Shown here in pieces: positions 50,931 to 60,021 of a stretch of DNA of 64,000 nucleotides. The stretch comes from Variovorax paradoxus. Lineage in GTDB: Bacteria > Pseudomonadota > Gammaproteobacteria > Burkholderiales > Burkholderiaceae_C. The notes below the pieces were generated by a model. The model was not told the origin of the DNA. It saw only the letters and a list, made by a program, of their open reading frames with translations, and searched no databases. Within the stretch, counting starts at the first letter, position 1, and each line of letters opens with the position of its first letter. The stretch is from NCBI RefSeq assembly GCF_024734665.1, contig NZ_CP102931.1, positions 4,586,001 to 4,650,000 on the forward strand, in the 5' to 3' direction. The position numbers were made by a program, and so were the translations under genes.

Positions 50931-51959
50931 ATGTCTGCCCCGTCTTCCACCCCCACTCAATCCGCCGGTTCCATCACCGACGTCGCCGGCATCGAGGTCG
51001 GCCACTTCTCCGACACCCGCCGCCCCACCGGCTGCACCGTTGTCATGGCGCGCGACGGCGCCGTGGCCGGCGTGGACGTGCGCGGCGCCGCACCCGGCAC
51101 GCGCGAGACCGACCTGCTCGCACCCGGCAACCTCGTGCAACAGGTGCACGCCGTGATGCTCGCGGGCGGCAGCGCCTGGGGCCTGGCGGCGGCCGACGGC
51201 GCGATGCGCTGGATGGAAGAACGCAACATCGGCATGGACGTGCGCTTCGGCACGCTGCCCATCGTGCCGGCCGCCGTGCTGTTCGACCTGCCCATGGGCG
51301 ACGCACGCATCCGCCCCGACGCCGCGGCCGGCTATGCCGCCTGCGAGGCCGCGAGCACCTCGGCGCCCGCCGAAGGCAACGTGGGCGCCGGCACCGGCGC
51401 GCTGGTAGGCAAGCTCTTCGGAGTGCAGCGCGCGATGAAGGGCGGCATCGGCACCGCATCGGTCACGGTCGGCGGCGTCACGGTGGGCGCACTGATTGCG
51501 GTGAACTCGCTGGGCGACGTGATCGACCACAACACCGGTCAGCCCGTGGCCGGCGCGCGCACCGAAGACGGCAAGGCGCTGCTCGACACCCGCCGCGCCC
51601 TGCTGCGCGGCGACAGCCCCAAGCCGCTACTGGCGGGCACCAACACCACCATCGGCGTGATCGCAACCGACGCGGTGCTGACCAAGGTGCAGGCCAACCG
51701 GCTCGCCATGGTCGCGCACGACGGGCTGGCGCGCGCCATCAACCCGGTGCACACCATGAGCGACGGCGACACGCTGTTCGCGCTGGCCACCGGCCGCGTG
51801 CCGCTGGAAGGCAACGCTCCCGGCATGACGGTGCTCAGCACCATGGCCGCCGAGGCGGTGGCCATCGCCACGCTGCGCGCGGTGCATGCGGCGCGCACGG
51901 TGACGGTGGGCGAGCTGCACATTCCCTGCGCGGCGGATCTCGCCGCAGCGCGTGGCTGA
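50931..51959 (+). CDS. P1-family (DmpA/NylC-like) self-cleaving hydrolase
   Basis: A 342-residue Ntn-like hydrolase of family S58. The motif G-T-N238-T239-T240-I-G-V-I-A-T-D marks the autocatalytic Asn-Thr cleavage site used by NylC (6-aminohexanoate oligomer hydrolase), giving an alpha chain of 238 and a beta chain of 104 residues. DmpA uses a Gly-Ser site instead. The alpha chain has ITDVAGIEVGHFSD, LAGGSAWGLAAADG and GALIAVNSLGDV. The substrate is likely a peptide or amide. It is divergent from the FAD oxidoreductase. Confidence 0.9.
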   Translation: MSAPSSTPTQSAGSITDVAGIEVGHFSDTRRPTGCTVVMARDGAVAGVDVRGAAPGTRETDLLAPGNLVQQVHAVMLAGGSAWGLAAADGAMRWMEERNIGMDVRFGTLPIVPAAVLFDLPMGDARIRPDAAAGYAACEAASTSAPAEGNVGAGTGALVGKLFGVQRAMKGGIGTASVTVGGVTVGALIAVNSLGDVIDHNTGQPVAGARTEDGKALLDTRRALLRGDSPKPLLAGTNTTIGVIATDAVLTKVQANRLAMVAHDGLARAINPVHTMSDGDTLFALATGRVPLEGNAPGMTVLSTMAAEAVAIATLRAVHAARTVTVGELHIPCAADLAAARG

Positions 51960-51975
51960 ACACGAGAAGACCATC

Positions 51976-53382
51976 ATGGCGTTCCCCAGAACCCTGAAGC
52001 TGATCCTGCTGTCGATCCGCGACCTGATCGCCTCGGCAGGGCCGATCATTTTCATCGTCATCGGCCTGCTGATCGCCGCCTACTGGTGGCTCCAGCCGCA
52101 GCCGCCCAAGCACGTGACGCTGGCCACCGGCCCCACGGGCAGCGCCTATGCGCAGTTCGGCAAGCGCTATGCCGAAGCGCTCAAGCACAGCGGCATCGAG
52201 GTGGAACTCAAGCCCACCTCGGGCTCGACCGAGAACCTGCAGCTGCTGCGCACCGGCGGGGCCGACGTGGCTTTCGTGCGCGGTGGCAGCGCCGACCCGG
52301 TGGCCGACGAAGAGGCCGGCCTCACCTCGCTCGGCAGCCTGTTCTACGAGCCGATCTGGCTCTTCTACCGTGCCGACTCGGCGCAGAAGATCGACCGCAA
52401 GACCGGCACTCTGACCACCCTTGCCCAATTGCGCGGCCTGCGCGTGAACATTGACCTGCAGGGCAGCGGGCTTCCAGACATCATGGAGCGCCTGCTCAAG
52501 GCCAACAGGCTCGGCCCCGAAGACCTGCTGCTGTCGAACCTCGAACAGGCGTCGGCCGCCGAGGCGCTGCAGGCCGGCCTTCTCGATGCCATCGTGCTGT
52601 CTTCCGCGCCGCAATCGCCGCAGGTGCAACGGCTGCTGCGTTCGGACGACATCAAGCTCATGGACTTCGGCCAGGCCGACGCCTACTCGCGGCGCTTTCC
52701 GTTTCTCTCGGCGGTGACGCTGCCGCGCGGTGTGGTCGACCTGTCGAAAGACCTGCCGCCGCACGACGTGGCGCTGCTCGCTGCCACCACCTCGCTGCTG
52801 TCGCGCGACGAGACCCATCCGGCCCTGCGCCAGCTGTTCGCGCAGGCGGCGCAATCGGTGCACAGCGGCGCCGGCTGGTTCAACCGGGCGCGCGACTTTC
52901 CCAACACCCGCACCAGCGAACTACCGGTGAGCCCCGAAGGCGACCGCGCCATCAACGGCACGCCGCCGATCTGGCAGCGCTACCTGCCCTTCTGGGCCAG
53001 CAACCTGGTCGAGCGCATGTGGCTGGTGCTGGGCGGCCTGCTGGTGCTGATGCTGCCGCTGAGCCGCGTGGTGCCGCCGCTGTACCAGTTCCGCGTGCGC
53101 CGGCGCGTGTTCCGCTGGTATGCGCGGCTGCGCGATATCGAGGCCAAGGTCGATGCAAAGACCGAAGTGAAAGAGGCCGAACAGAAGTCCCTGCTCGAAG
53201 ACCTCGACCAGCTCGACCGCACGGTCAACAAAGTAGCGGTGCCGCTGTCGTATGCCGACGAGCTCTATGCGCTGCGCAACAACATCTATGCGGTGCGCAA
53301 GCGGGTGCTGGCCCGTGCGCCACAAAGCGGCAGTGCGGGCGGCGGGGCCGGACCGACGACCGCGGCGAACGATGCCGCCTGA
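51976..53382 (+). CDS. TAXI-family TRAP transporter substrate-binding protein, membrane-anchored
   Basis: A 468-residue protein with an N-terminal membrane anchor (about residues 20-37), a TAXI binding domain (ATGPTGSAYAQFGKRYAEALK, GGADVAFVRGGSADP), a second membrane helix near residues 345-368 and a charged cytoplasmic tail of about 96 residues with a coiled-coil look (EVKEAEQKSLLEDLDQLDRT). No TRAP permease gene is adjacent. The start at 51976 has GAGAAG upstream. It overlaps the pabB-pabC gene by 11 nt. Confidence 0.88.
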   Translation: MAFPRTLKLILLSIRDLIASAGPIIFIVIGLLIAAYWWLQPQPPKHVTLATGPTGSAYAQFGKRYAEALKHSGIEVELKPTSGSTENLQLLRTGGADVAFVRGGSADPVADEEAGLTSLGSLFYEPIWLFYRADSAQKIDRKTGTLTTLAQLRGLRVNIDLQGSGLPDIMERLLKANRLGPEDLLLSNLEQASAAEALQAGLLDAIVLSSAPQSPQVQRLLRSDDIKLMDFGQADAYSRRFPFLSAVTLPRGVVDLSKDLPPHDVALLAATTSLLSRDETHPALRQLFAQAAQSVHSGAGWFNRARDFPNTRTSELPVSPEGDRAINGTPPIWQRYLPFWASNLVERMWLVLGGLLVLMLPLSRVVPPLYQFRVRRRVFRWYARLRDIEAKVDAKTEVKEAEQKSLLEDLDQLDRTVNKVAVPLSYADELYALRNNIYAVRKRVLARAPQSGSAGGGAGPTTAANDAA

Positions 53383-55171
53383 TGGCGCCCTGCATTCGAC
53401 CTTGCGCACGCTGATCGATTTCGCACAGCCGCACGGCGAAGGTGCATGCCGGCTGCGCCTGTCTTTCGGTGCGCCGTCGCGCGTGCTGGTGGCGCGCGAG
53501 GCTGCCGAAGTGCGGCCCGCACTCGAAGCCGTCGAGGCGATGGCGCGTGAGGGGCGCTGGTGCGTGGGGTATCTGCGCTACGAGGCTGCGGCGGCCTTCG
53601 ATCCCGCATTCGCGGTGCATGTAGCGGACGGGCCGTTGGCCTGGTTCGGCGTTCATGACGAAGCGCAGCCCTGGCCGGAAGCCCGAAGCGATGCTTCGCC
53701 GGTGCCCACGGTGGATTGGCAAGACAGCCTCTCGCGCGCCGATTTCGACCAGCGCATGCAGGCCATCCACTGCGCAATTGCGAACGGCGAGCTCTACCAA
53801 CTCAACTACACCGCCCCGTTGCATGCCGGCTTTCATGGCGATGCGCGCGACTGGTTTCTTGCGCTGCGGCAGGCGCAGCCCGACGGCTACACCGCCTTCA
53901 TCGACACCGGCGAAGAGCAGGTGCTGTCGGTGTCGCCCGAACTCTTCTTCGACTGGCACGGCGATCGCATCCTGACGCGCCCCATGAAAGGCACAGCCCC
54001 GCGCGGCGCCACGCCCGCCGAAGACGAGGCGCTGGCGCAGCGGCTGCGCACCGTGCCGAAGGAGCGGGCCGAGAACGTCATGATCGTGGACCTGATCCGC
54101 AACGATCTCTCGCGCGTCGCCCGGCCTTTCTCGGTCCGTGTGCCGCGGCTGTTCCACACCGAGGCGCTGCCGACGGTGTGGCAGATGACGTCGGATGTCG
54201 AAGCCCTCGTGCGCGAGGGCACCGCGCTGGCCGACGTGTTCGGGGCGCTGTTTCCGTGCGGCTCGATCACCGGAGCGCCCAAGGTCAGCGCGATGCGCAT
54301 GATCCGCGAGCTGGAGCCCGAGGCGCGCGGTGTGTACTGCGGCGCCGTGGGCGTGGTGCAGCCCGGCGGGCATGCGACTTTCAATGTGCCGATCCGCACC
54401 GTGACACTGCGCGGTGGCGAGGCGCGTTGCGGCATCGGAAGCGGCATCACGGCCGATGCGCGGGCCGATGCCGAGTGGGAGGAGTGGCGGCACAAGCGTG
54501 CCTTCCTGTCGCACGCGAAGCGACCCGCTGATCCGCCTTTCGAGCTGCTCGAAACACTGGCGCTGGCAAACGGCGAGTTGCGCGATGCACCAGCGCATCT
54601 CGCACGTATGGCAAACGCCGCCCGGCATTTCGGCTACGCGTGGAACGAAGCGCTCGTCGCCGCGTGCCTGCATCGTCTTCAAGCACAGCACGCGAGCGGC
54701 ACTTGGCGCGTGCGCCTGCTGCTCGACGCGCAAGGCACGCCCCGCGCCGAAGCCTTCGCTATGGAAGCGCCGCCCGCGCGCGTGCAACTGCAACTCGCCG
54801 CGCGCGCATTCGACGAGGCCCAAAGCGACTTCACCCGCTTCAAGACCACCCGCCGCGCCCACTACGAAGCCTTCGCACCCCCCGCCCCGGGCGTGTTCGA
54901 CACCCTGCTCTGGAACCGCGACGGCGAGATCACCGAATGCACGCGCGGCAACATTGCCCTACGGCTCGACGGCCGCTGGGTCACGCCGCCCTTGCACTGC
55001 GGCTTGCTGAACGGCATCGGCCGCGCAGGCCGCGTGCGCAGCGGCCAGCTTGCCGAAGCGGTCGTCCGGGTGGACGATCTACCCCGGGTGCAAGCGCTGG
55101 CCTTCGTGAACAGCCTGCGCGGCTGGCTGGATGCCGATCTGAGTGCCGACCTGAACGTCCCGCAAAAATAG
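53372..55171 (+). CDS. pabB: Aminodeoxychorismate synthase component I fused to 4-amino-4-deoxychorismate lyase (PabB-PabC)
   Basis: A 599-residue fusion for 4-aminobenzoate, the folate precursor. Residues about 1-370 are chorismate-binding: RPMKGTAPRG, VMIVDLIRNDLSRVARP, SITGAPKVSAM and GIGSGITAD. From about 380 is a class IV aminotransferase domain with the PLP-binding Lys in TRFKTTRRAHYEAF and the FDTLLWNRDGEITECTRGNI block. Ammonia would come from a PabA elsewhere. The gene starts 11 nt inside the TAXI gene, an unusual neighbour for folate synthesis. Confidence 0.92.
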   Translation: MPPDGALHSTLRTLIDFAQPHGEGACRLRLSFGAPSRVLVAREAAEVRPALEAVEAMAREGRWCVGYLRYEAAAAFDPAFAVHVADGPLAWFGVHDEAQPWPEARSDASPVPTVDWQDSLSRADFDQRMQAIHCAIANGELYQLNYTAPLHAGFHGDARDWFLALRQAQPDGYTAFIDTGEEQVLSVSPELFFDWHGDRILTRPMKGTAPRGATPAEDEALAQRLRTVPKERAENVMIVDLIRNDLSRVARPFSVRVPRLFHTEALPTVWQMTSDVEALVREGTALADVFGALFPCGSITGAPKVSAMRMIRELEPEARGVYCGAVGVVQPGGHATFNVPIRTVTLRGGEARCGIGSGITADARADAEWEEWRHKRAFLSHAKRPADPPFELLETLALANGELRDAPAHLARMANAARHFGYAWNEALVAACLHRLQAQHASGTWRVRLLLDAQGTPRAEAFAMEAPPARVQLQLAARAFDEAQSDFTRFKTTRRAHYEAFAPPAPGVFDTLLWNRDGEITECTRGNIALRLDGRWVTPPLHCGLLNGIGRAGRVRSGQLAEAVVRVDDLPRVQALAFVNSLRGWLDADLSADLNVPQK

Positions 55172-55184
55172 TTCGACAAAGCGC

Positions 55185-55222
55185 TTGACTTAGAGCGCGC
55201 TCTAATTTCGAGAATCAACGCC
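55185..55222 (+). promoter_or_regulatory. MerR-type promoter with perfect 16-bp palindrome
   Basis: TTGACT (55185-55190) is a good -35 box. The palindrome TTAGAGCGCGCTCTAA (55190-55205) fills the spacer. A weak -10, GAGAAT (55210-55215), gives a 19-bp spacing, the long spacing used by MerR activators. Transcription would start at about 55222, next to the ATG at 55223, so the mRNA may be nearly leaderless. Confidence 0.6.
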
Positions 55223-55720
55223 ATGGAAACCAGTCTGACCATTGCGGAAGTCGCAGAGCGAACCGGCCTGACGGCCTACACGCTGCGCTACTACGAACGC
55301 ATCGGGCTGATTGCCGCGGTGCCGCGTGCACCGGGCGGTCAGCGGCGCTATGCGAGCGCCGACATGGACTTGCTGGATTTCCTGTTGCGCCTGCGCGAGA
55401 CCGGCATGTCCATCCAGGGCATGCAGGCCTTCGTCAGGCTTCGAAGCCAGGGGGACGCCAGCGTCGGCGAACGGCGCGAGATGCTCGAACAGCACCTTGC
55501 CGAAGTTCAGGCCCGGGTGGCAACGCTGCAGCAATCCATGCAGGCGCTGTCGCTCAAGATCGACCACTACCGCGAGGTCGAGAAGACGAAGAAGCGTCCT
55601 CCTCTATCGGGCAAAGCCCGGGAAGGAAAGACGAACAATGACGAACACACAGAACCAGGGCCACAACGACAACCTGCGCTACACGCGTGGCCTGGCCAAG
55701 CTCCAAGAGATCGACGGTGA
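55223..55720 (+). CDS. MerR-family transcriptional regulator without cysteines
   Basis: A 165-residue regulator with the MerR helix-turn-helix (TIAEVAERTGLTAYTLRYYERIGLI), wing, and a long coiled dimerisation helix (EHLAEVQARVATLQQSMQALSL). It has no cysteine, so it cannot sense metals or electrophiles through thiols as CueR, CadR or NmlR do. The last 28 codons overlap the next gene in another frame and give a polar, low-conservation tail. The palindromic promoter upstream is the likely self-operator. Confidence 0.92.
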   Translation: METSLTIAEVAERTGLTAYTLRYYERIGLIAAVPRAPGGQRRYASADMDLLDFLLRLRETGMSIQGMQAFVRLRSQGDASVGERREMLEQHLAEVQARVATLQQSMQALSLKIDHYREVEKTKKRPPLSGKAREGKTNNDEHTEPGPQRQPALHAWPGQAPRDRR

Positions 55721-56099
55721 AGGCGGCGTCAAGGTGGTTGAGAGCCTGGCCGGCATCGCGCCGGACTTCGCCCGCCTGGTGATCGAGTTTCCGTTCGGCG
55801 ACGTCTACTCGCGCCCCGGCCTCGACCTGCGCTCCCGCGAGATCGCGACCGTGGCCGCGCTCACTGCCATGGGCAATGCCGCGCCGCAGTTGAAGGTGCA
55901 CATCCACGCTGCGCTGAACGTCGGCGTGACGCGCGACGAGGTGCTCGAGGTCATCATGCAGATGGCGGTGTACGCGGGCTTCCCGGCGGCACTGAACGGC
56001 CTCTTCGCCGCACGCGAGGTGTTTGCAGCGGACGATGAAAAAAGCGCGCAGTCCCTTGCGGAACCGCGCGCTCTTGCTGAAGCGACCGAAGCCGCCTGA
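55638..56099 (+). CDS. Carboxymuconolactone decarboxylase (CMD) family protein
   Basis: A 153-residue CMD-fold protein: PGLDLRSREIATVAALTAMG, LKVHIHAALNVGVTRDEVLE and VIMQMAVYAGFPAALNGL are typical of gamma-carboxymuconolactone decarboxylase-like proteins. No cysteine is present, so it is not an AhpD-type peroxidase. The start at 55638 has GGAAGGAAAG upstream and lies 83 nt inside the MerR gene. It is probably the regulated target of that MerR protein. Substrate unknown. Confidence 0.9.
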   Translation: MTNTQNQGHNDNLRYTRGLAKLQEIDGEGGVKVVESLAGIAPDFARLVIEFPFGDVYSRPGLDLRSREIATVAALTAMGNAAPQLKVHIHAALNVGVTRDEVLEVIMQMAVYAGFPAALNGLFAAREVFAADDEKSAQSLAEPRALAEATEAA

Positions 56100-56102
56100 G
56101 GC

Positions 56103-57764
56103 TTACTTCAGGGCCTTGTAGCGCATGCGCTTGGGCTTGGCGCCTTCTTCGCCAAGGCGCTTCTTCTTGTCGGCTTCGTACTCCTGGTAGTTGCCGTCGA
56201 AGAAGGTCCACTGGCTGTCGCCTTCGGCGGCCAGGATGTGCGTGGCGATACGGTCGAGGAACCAGCGATCATGGCTGATCACCATGACCGTGCCGGCGAA
56301 TTCGAGCAGCGCGTCTTCGAGCGCGCGCAGCGTTTCCACGTCGAGGTCGTTCGAGGGTTCGTCAAGCAGCAGCACGTTACCGCCCGCAATCAGCGTCTTG
56401 GCCAGGTGCAGGCGGCCGCGTTCACCGCCCGACAGCGTGCCGACCTTCTTCTGCTGGTCGGCGCCGTTGAAGTTGAAGCGGCCCGCATATGCGCGGCTGG
56501 CCATCTGGAACTTGCCGACGTTGATGATGTCGAGACCGTTCGAGATGTCTTCCCACACGGTCTTCTGGTTGGCCAGCTCGTCGCGGTGCTGGTCGACGAA
56601 AGCCATCTTCACGGTCTGGCCGATGACGACCTCGCCCGAATCCGGCTTTTCCTTGCCCGCGAGCAGCTTGAACAGCGTCGACTTGCCGGCGCCGTTCGGG
56701 CCGATGATGCCGACGATGGCGCCTGGCGGCACGGTGAAGCTCAGATTGTCGATCAGCATGCGGTCGCCGAAGGACTTGCTGACGCCGTGGAACTCGAACA
56801 CCTGCTGACCCAGCCGCTCCGCCACCGGAATGAAGATCTCCTGCGTTTCGTTGCGCTTCTGGTATTCCATGTCGCTCAGCTCTTCGAAGCGGGCCAGGCG
56901 GGATTTGCTCTTGGCCTGGCGTGCCTTCGGGTTCTGGCGCGACCACTCCAGTTCCTTCTTCAGCGCCTTGGCGTGGGCTTCTTCGCTCTTCTGCTCCTGC
57001 GCCAGGCGTTCGCCCTTCTGCTCGAGCCAGGTGCTGTAGTTGCCCTTCCAGGGAATGCCGCGACCACGGTCCATTTCCAGGATCCACTCGGCCGCGTTAT
57101 CGAGGAAGTAGCGATCGTGGGTGATGGCCACCACGGTGCCCGTGAAGCGCTGCAGGAACACTTCGAGCCATTCGACAGATTCGGCGTCCAAATGGTTGGT
57201 CGGCTCATCGAGCAGCAGCATGTCGGGCTTGCTCAGCAGCAGGCGACACAGCGCCACGCGGCGCTTTTCGCCGCCCGACAGCACGCCGATCTTGGCGTCC
57301 CAGGCCGGCAGGCGCAGGGCGTCAGCGGCAATTTCGAGCTGGTGTTCGGAATCGGTGCCGGCGGTGGCGATGATGGCTTCGAGCTGGGCCTGCTCGGCCG
57401 CCAGCGCGTCGAAGTCGGCGTCTTCGGCACCATAGGCGATGTACACCTCTTCGAGGCGCGCCTTGGCCGCAAACACCGCGCCCATGGACTCTTCGACCGA
57501 CTCGCGCACCGTGTGCTCGGTGTTGAGCTTGGGTTCCTGCTCCAGATAGCCGATCGTCATCCCCGGCATGGGCAGCGCCTCGCCCTCGAACTCCTTGTCC
57601 ACACCCGCCATGATCTTGAGCAGCGTGGACTTGCCCGAGCCGTTCAGGCCGAGCACGCCGATCTTGGCGCCGGGGAAGAAAGAGAGCGAAATGTCTTTCA
57701 AGAGCTGCCGCTTGGGCGGCACGGTCTTGCTGACACGGTTCATCGAATAGACGTATTGAGCCAT
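56103..57764 (-). CDS. ettA: EttA, energy-dependent translational throttle ABC-F ATPase
   Basis: A 553-residue ABC-F protein that binds the ribosomal E site and regulates entry into elongation according to ATP/ADP ratio. There are two ATPase domains: Walker A GLNGSGKST at 39-47 and GPNGAGKST at 355-363, with signatures LSGGEKRR and LSGGERGR, joined by a linker that contains KARQAKSKSRLARFEEL. The arm region lies around residues 95-138. Length and motifs fit EttA. It is divergent from the RNA helicase gene. Confidence 0.96.
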   Translation of the reverse strand: MAQYVYSMNRVSKTVPPKRQLLKDISLSFFPGAKIGVLGLNGSGKSTLLKIMAGVDKEFEGEALPMPGMTIGYLEQEPKLNTEHTVRESVEESMGAVFAAKARLEEVYIAYGAEDADFDALAAEQAQLEAIIATAGTDSEHQLEIAADALRLPAWDAKIGVLSGGEKRRVALCRLLLSKPDMLLLDEPTNHLDAESVEWLEVFLQRFTGTVVAITHDRYFLDNAAEWILEMDRGRGIPWKGNYSTWLEQKGERLAQEQKSEEAHAKALKKELEWSRQNPKARQAKSKSRLARFEELSDMEYQKRNETQEIFIPVAERLGQQVFEFHGVSKSFGDRMLIDNLSFTVPPGAIVGIIGPNGAGKSTLFKLLAGKEKPDSGEVVIGQTVKMAFVDQHRDELANQKTVWEDISNGLDIINVGKFQMASRAYAGRFNFNGADQQKKVGTLSGGERGRLHLAKTLIAGGNVLLLDEPSNDLDVETLRALEDALLEFAGTVMVISHDRWFLDRIATHILAAEGDSQWTFFDGNYQEYEADKKKRLGEEGAKPKRMRYKALK

Positions 57765-58064
57765 GTGTGGGTAGTTACCTTGGGTAGCGGGGATTCAGGG
57801 AAAGCGCGGCTGCCGGAATGCGGGCATTCAGGCGCGGCAAACCACTGATTATCGACTCATGCGACAATAGGCCCCGTTGCCGGGTCCAGTTGCCCGCAAC
57901 ACCGGCTCTCTGCCGGGGACGAAGAAAGCTCCATTTCAACCCTTTTGCGAGGGTGGACTTTCCGGCTCCCACCCCTGACCTTCATCTGCCTTGACTGGCT
58001 CGGCGTCAACAAGACGCCAAGCGGGCCGATGCCACTGCGCCGTGTATGGCGCTTATTGTTTCCA
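57765..58064 (+). promoter_or_regulatory. Long structured leader of the RNA helicase gene
   Basis: This 300-nt gap between ettA and the helicase gene has no gene. Three short hairpins follow each other on the helicase side: CCGGC/GCCGG (57902-57916), ACCCT/AGGGT (57939-57954) and GGCGTC/GACGCC (58002-58018). The helicase ATG has no clear Shine-Dalgarno. Long structured leaders are common for cold-induced helicases. Transcription start not known. Confidence 0.4.
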
Positions 58065-59885
58065 ATGAATTTTGATGAACTGAAGCTGGCTCCCGCCATC
58101 TTGAAGGCTGTGCACGAGCACGGTTACGACACCCCCACCCCCATCCAGGCGCAAGCCATCCCCGCCGTTCTCGACGGCCACGACCTGCTCGGCGGCGCCC
58201 AGACCGGCACCGGCAAGACGGCCGCCTTCACGCTGCCGATGCTGCACAAGCTCAGCATGAGCCGCAGCGCCACCAACAAGTTCGGCGGCACCGGCATCCG
58301 CGCCCTCGTGCTGACCCCCACGCGCGAACTCGCGGCCCAGGTCGAAGAGTCCGTCCGCACCTACGGCAAGTACCTGCAACTCGACTCCACCGTGATCTTC
58401 GGCGGCGTCGGCATGAACCCGCAGATCAGCAAGCTCAAGAAGGGCGTCGACATCCTCGTGGCCACCCCCGGCCGCCTGCTCGACCTGCAGCAGCAAGGCA
58501 TGCTCGACCTGAGCCAGGTCCAGATGCTGATCCTGGACGAAGCCGACCGCATGCTCGACATGGGCTTCATCCACGACGTGAAGAAGATCCTGGCCCTGGT
58601 GCCCAAGGAAAAGCAGAGCCTGCTGTTCTCGGCCACCTTCAGCGACGAAATCCGCGACCTCGCGGCCACGCTGCTGAAGAACCCGCAAAGCATCCAGGTC
58701 ACGCCGCGCAACACCACCGTGCAGCGCATCACCCAGGTGATCCACCCCGTGGGCCGCGGCAAGAAGAAGGCGCTGCTCGCGCACATCATCAACGAGAACA
58801 AGTGGAGCCAGGTGCTCGTGTTCACGCGCACCAAGTTCGGCGCCAACAGCGTGGCCGAATTCCTGACCAAGAACGGCATCGAGGCGATGGCGCTGCACGG
58901 CAACAAGAGCCAGAGCGCGCGCACGCAGGCGCTGGCCGGCTTCAAGAGCGGCGACATCCGCGCGCTGGTGGCCACCGACATCGCGGCCCGCGGCATCGAC
59001 ATCGACGAGCTGCCGCACGTCGTGAACTACGAGATTCCGAACGTCAGCGAAGACTACGTTCACCGCATCGGCCGCACCGGCCGCGCCGGCTCGAGCGGCG
59101 AGGCCGTGAGCTTCGTGTGCCTGGACGAAGAAGGCTTCATGCAGGAAATCGAACGCTTCACCAAGCAGACGATTCCGGTGCAGATCGTCGAGGGCTTCGG
59201 TCCTGAAGAAGGCGAACGCGCCGAACCCATCGCCATGGGCCGCCAGACCATCTGGGGCGGCGCAGGCCGGCCGCCGAGCCGCGACGTGATGCAGGCAGCC
59301 GCCAAGGCCGCCCGCACCGAGATGCTGCAACGCATTCGCGAGAACAAGGCCGGCCAGGGTGCTGGCAACGGCGGTGGCGGTGGTGGCGGCAATGGCGGCG
59401 GTCAACGTCGTGGCGGTGGCCAGGGCGGCGGCGGTCAAGGCCGCAATGCCAGCAACGGCGGCGGACAGGGTCAAGGCCAGGGTCCGCGCGGCCAGGGCGC
59501 GCGCCCGCCGCAGGGCCGCGGCCCGCAAGGTCCGGCACGCACGCCGCACCATGCCCCGCAGCACCAACAAGGCCATCTGCCGCATGACGAGCGCCAACCG
59601 CGCCATCACGGCAACAGCCACAGCCCGACGCAAGCCAACCAGGTCGCGCACCTGCGCGCCGAAGCAGTCGCAGGCGGCGCCGGCCAGCCGGATCCGTTGC
59701 GCACCAGCGTCGACCACATGGGTGGCGGCCGCGGACGCGGTCGCCCGGGTGGTGGCGGCGGTGGTGGCTATGGCGGCGGCAACCGTTCGGGGGGTGGTGG
59801 CGGCGGTGGCGGTCGCTCGGGTGGTGGCGGCTACGGTGGTGGCAACCGTTCCGGTGGCGGTGGTGGCCGTTCGTTCGGTCGCTGA
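58065..59885 (+). CDS. DEAD-box RNA helicase, RhlE type
   Basis: A 606-residue helicase with all core motifs: Q motif [27 protein letters not shown], the DEAD box in [15 protein letters not shown], and [10 protein letters not shown]. The core ends near residue 380. A long C-terminal tail (about 425-606) is Gly-, Arg- and Gln-rich, with [19 protein letters not shown] and several [14 protein letters not shown] units, an RNA-binding low-complexity region. It assists RNA remodelling and ribosome assembly. The start at 58065 ([13 protein letters not shown]) matches RhlE; the upstream in-frame ATG has no similarity. Confidence 0.94.
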   Translation: MNFDELKLAPAILKAVHEHGYDTPTPIQAQAIPAVLDGHDLLGGAQTGTGKTAAFTLPMLHKLSMSRSATNKFGGTGIRALVLTPTRELAAQVEESVRTYGKYLQLDSTVIFGGVGMNPQISKLKKGVDILVATPGRLLDLQQQGMLDLSQVQMLILDEADRMLDMGFIHDVKKILALVPKEKQSLLFSATFSDEIRDLAATLLKNPQSIQVTPRNTTVQRITQVIHPVGRGKKKALLAHIINENKWSQVLVFTRTKFGANSVAEFLTKNGIEAMALHGNKSQSARTQALAGFKSGDIRALVATDIAARGIDIDELPHVVNYEIPNVSEDYVHRIGRTGRAGSSGEAVSFVCLDEEGFMQEIERFTKQTIPVQIVEGFGPEEGERAEPIAMGRQTIWGGAGRPPSRDVMQAAAKAARTEMLQRIRENKAGQGAGNGGGGGGGNGGGQRRGGGQGGGGQGRNASNGGGQGQGQGPRGQGARPPQGRGPQGPARTPHHAPQHQQGHLPHDERQPRHHGNSHSPTQANQVAHLRAEAVAGGAGQPDPLRTSVDHMGGGRGRGRPGGGGGGGYGGGNRSGGGGGGGGRSGGGGYGGGNRSGGGGGRSFGR

Positions 59886-59890
59886 CATGC

Positions 59891-59912
59891 GCGGGTAGCG
59901 CCAGCTACCCGC
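59891..59912 (+). terminator. GC-rich terminator hairpin after the helicase gene
   Basis: GCGGGTAGC (59891-59899) and GCTACCCGC (59904-59912) form a perfect 9-bp stem with a 4-nt loop, 6 nt after the helicase stop. Only CCCCTTTG follows, so the U-tract is weak. Confidence 0.6.
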
Positions 59913-60021
59913 CCCCTTTGCGACACAGGCCCGGGCGGTTCAGGGAACCCAGGCAAATGCCGGGCTTGAGAGCCGGATGGATTCATCATCGATCCGCCCC
60001 ATCAAGTCCCGGGTTGAACAC

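Noticed and set aside
58053..59888. 611-codon ORF antisense to the RNA helicase
   Set aside because: Low-complexity Ala/Thr/Arg sequence that mirrors the Gly-rich tail; no start signal or family.
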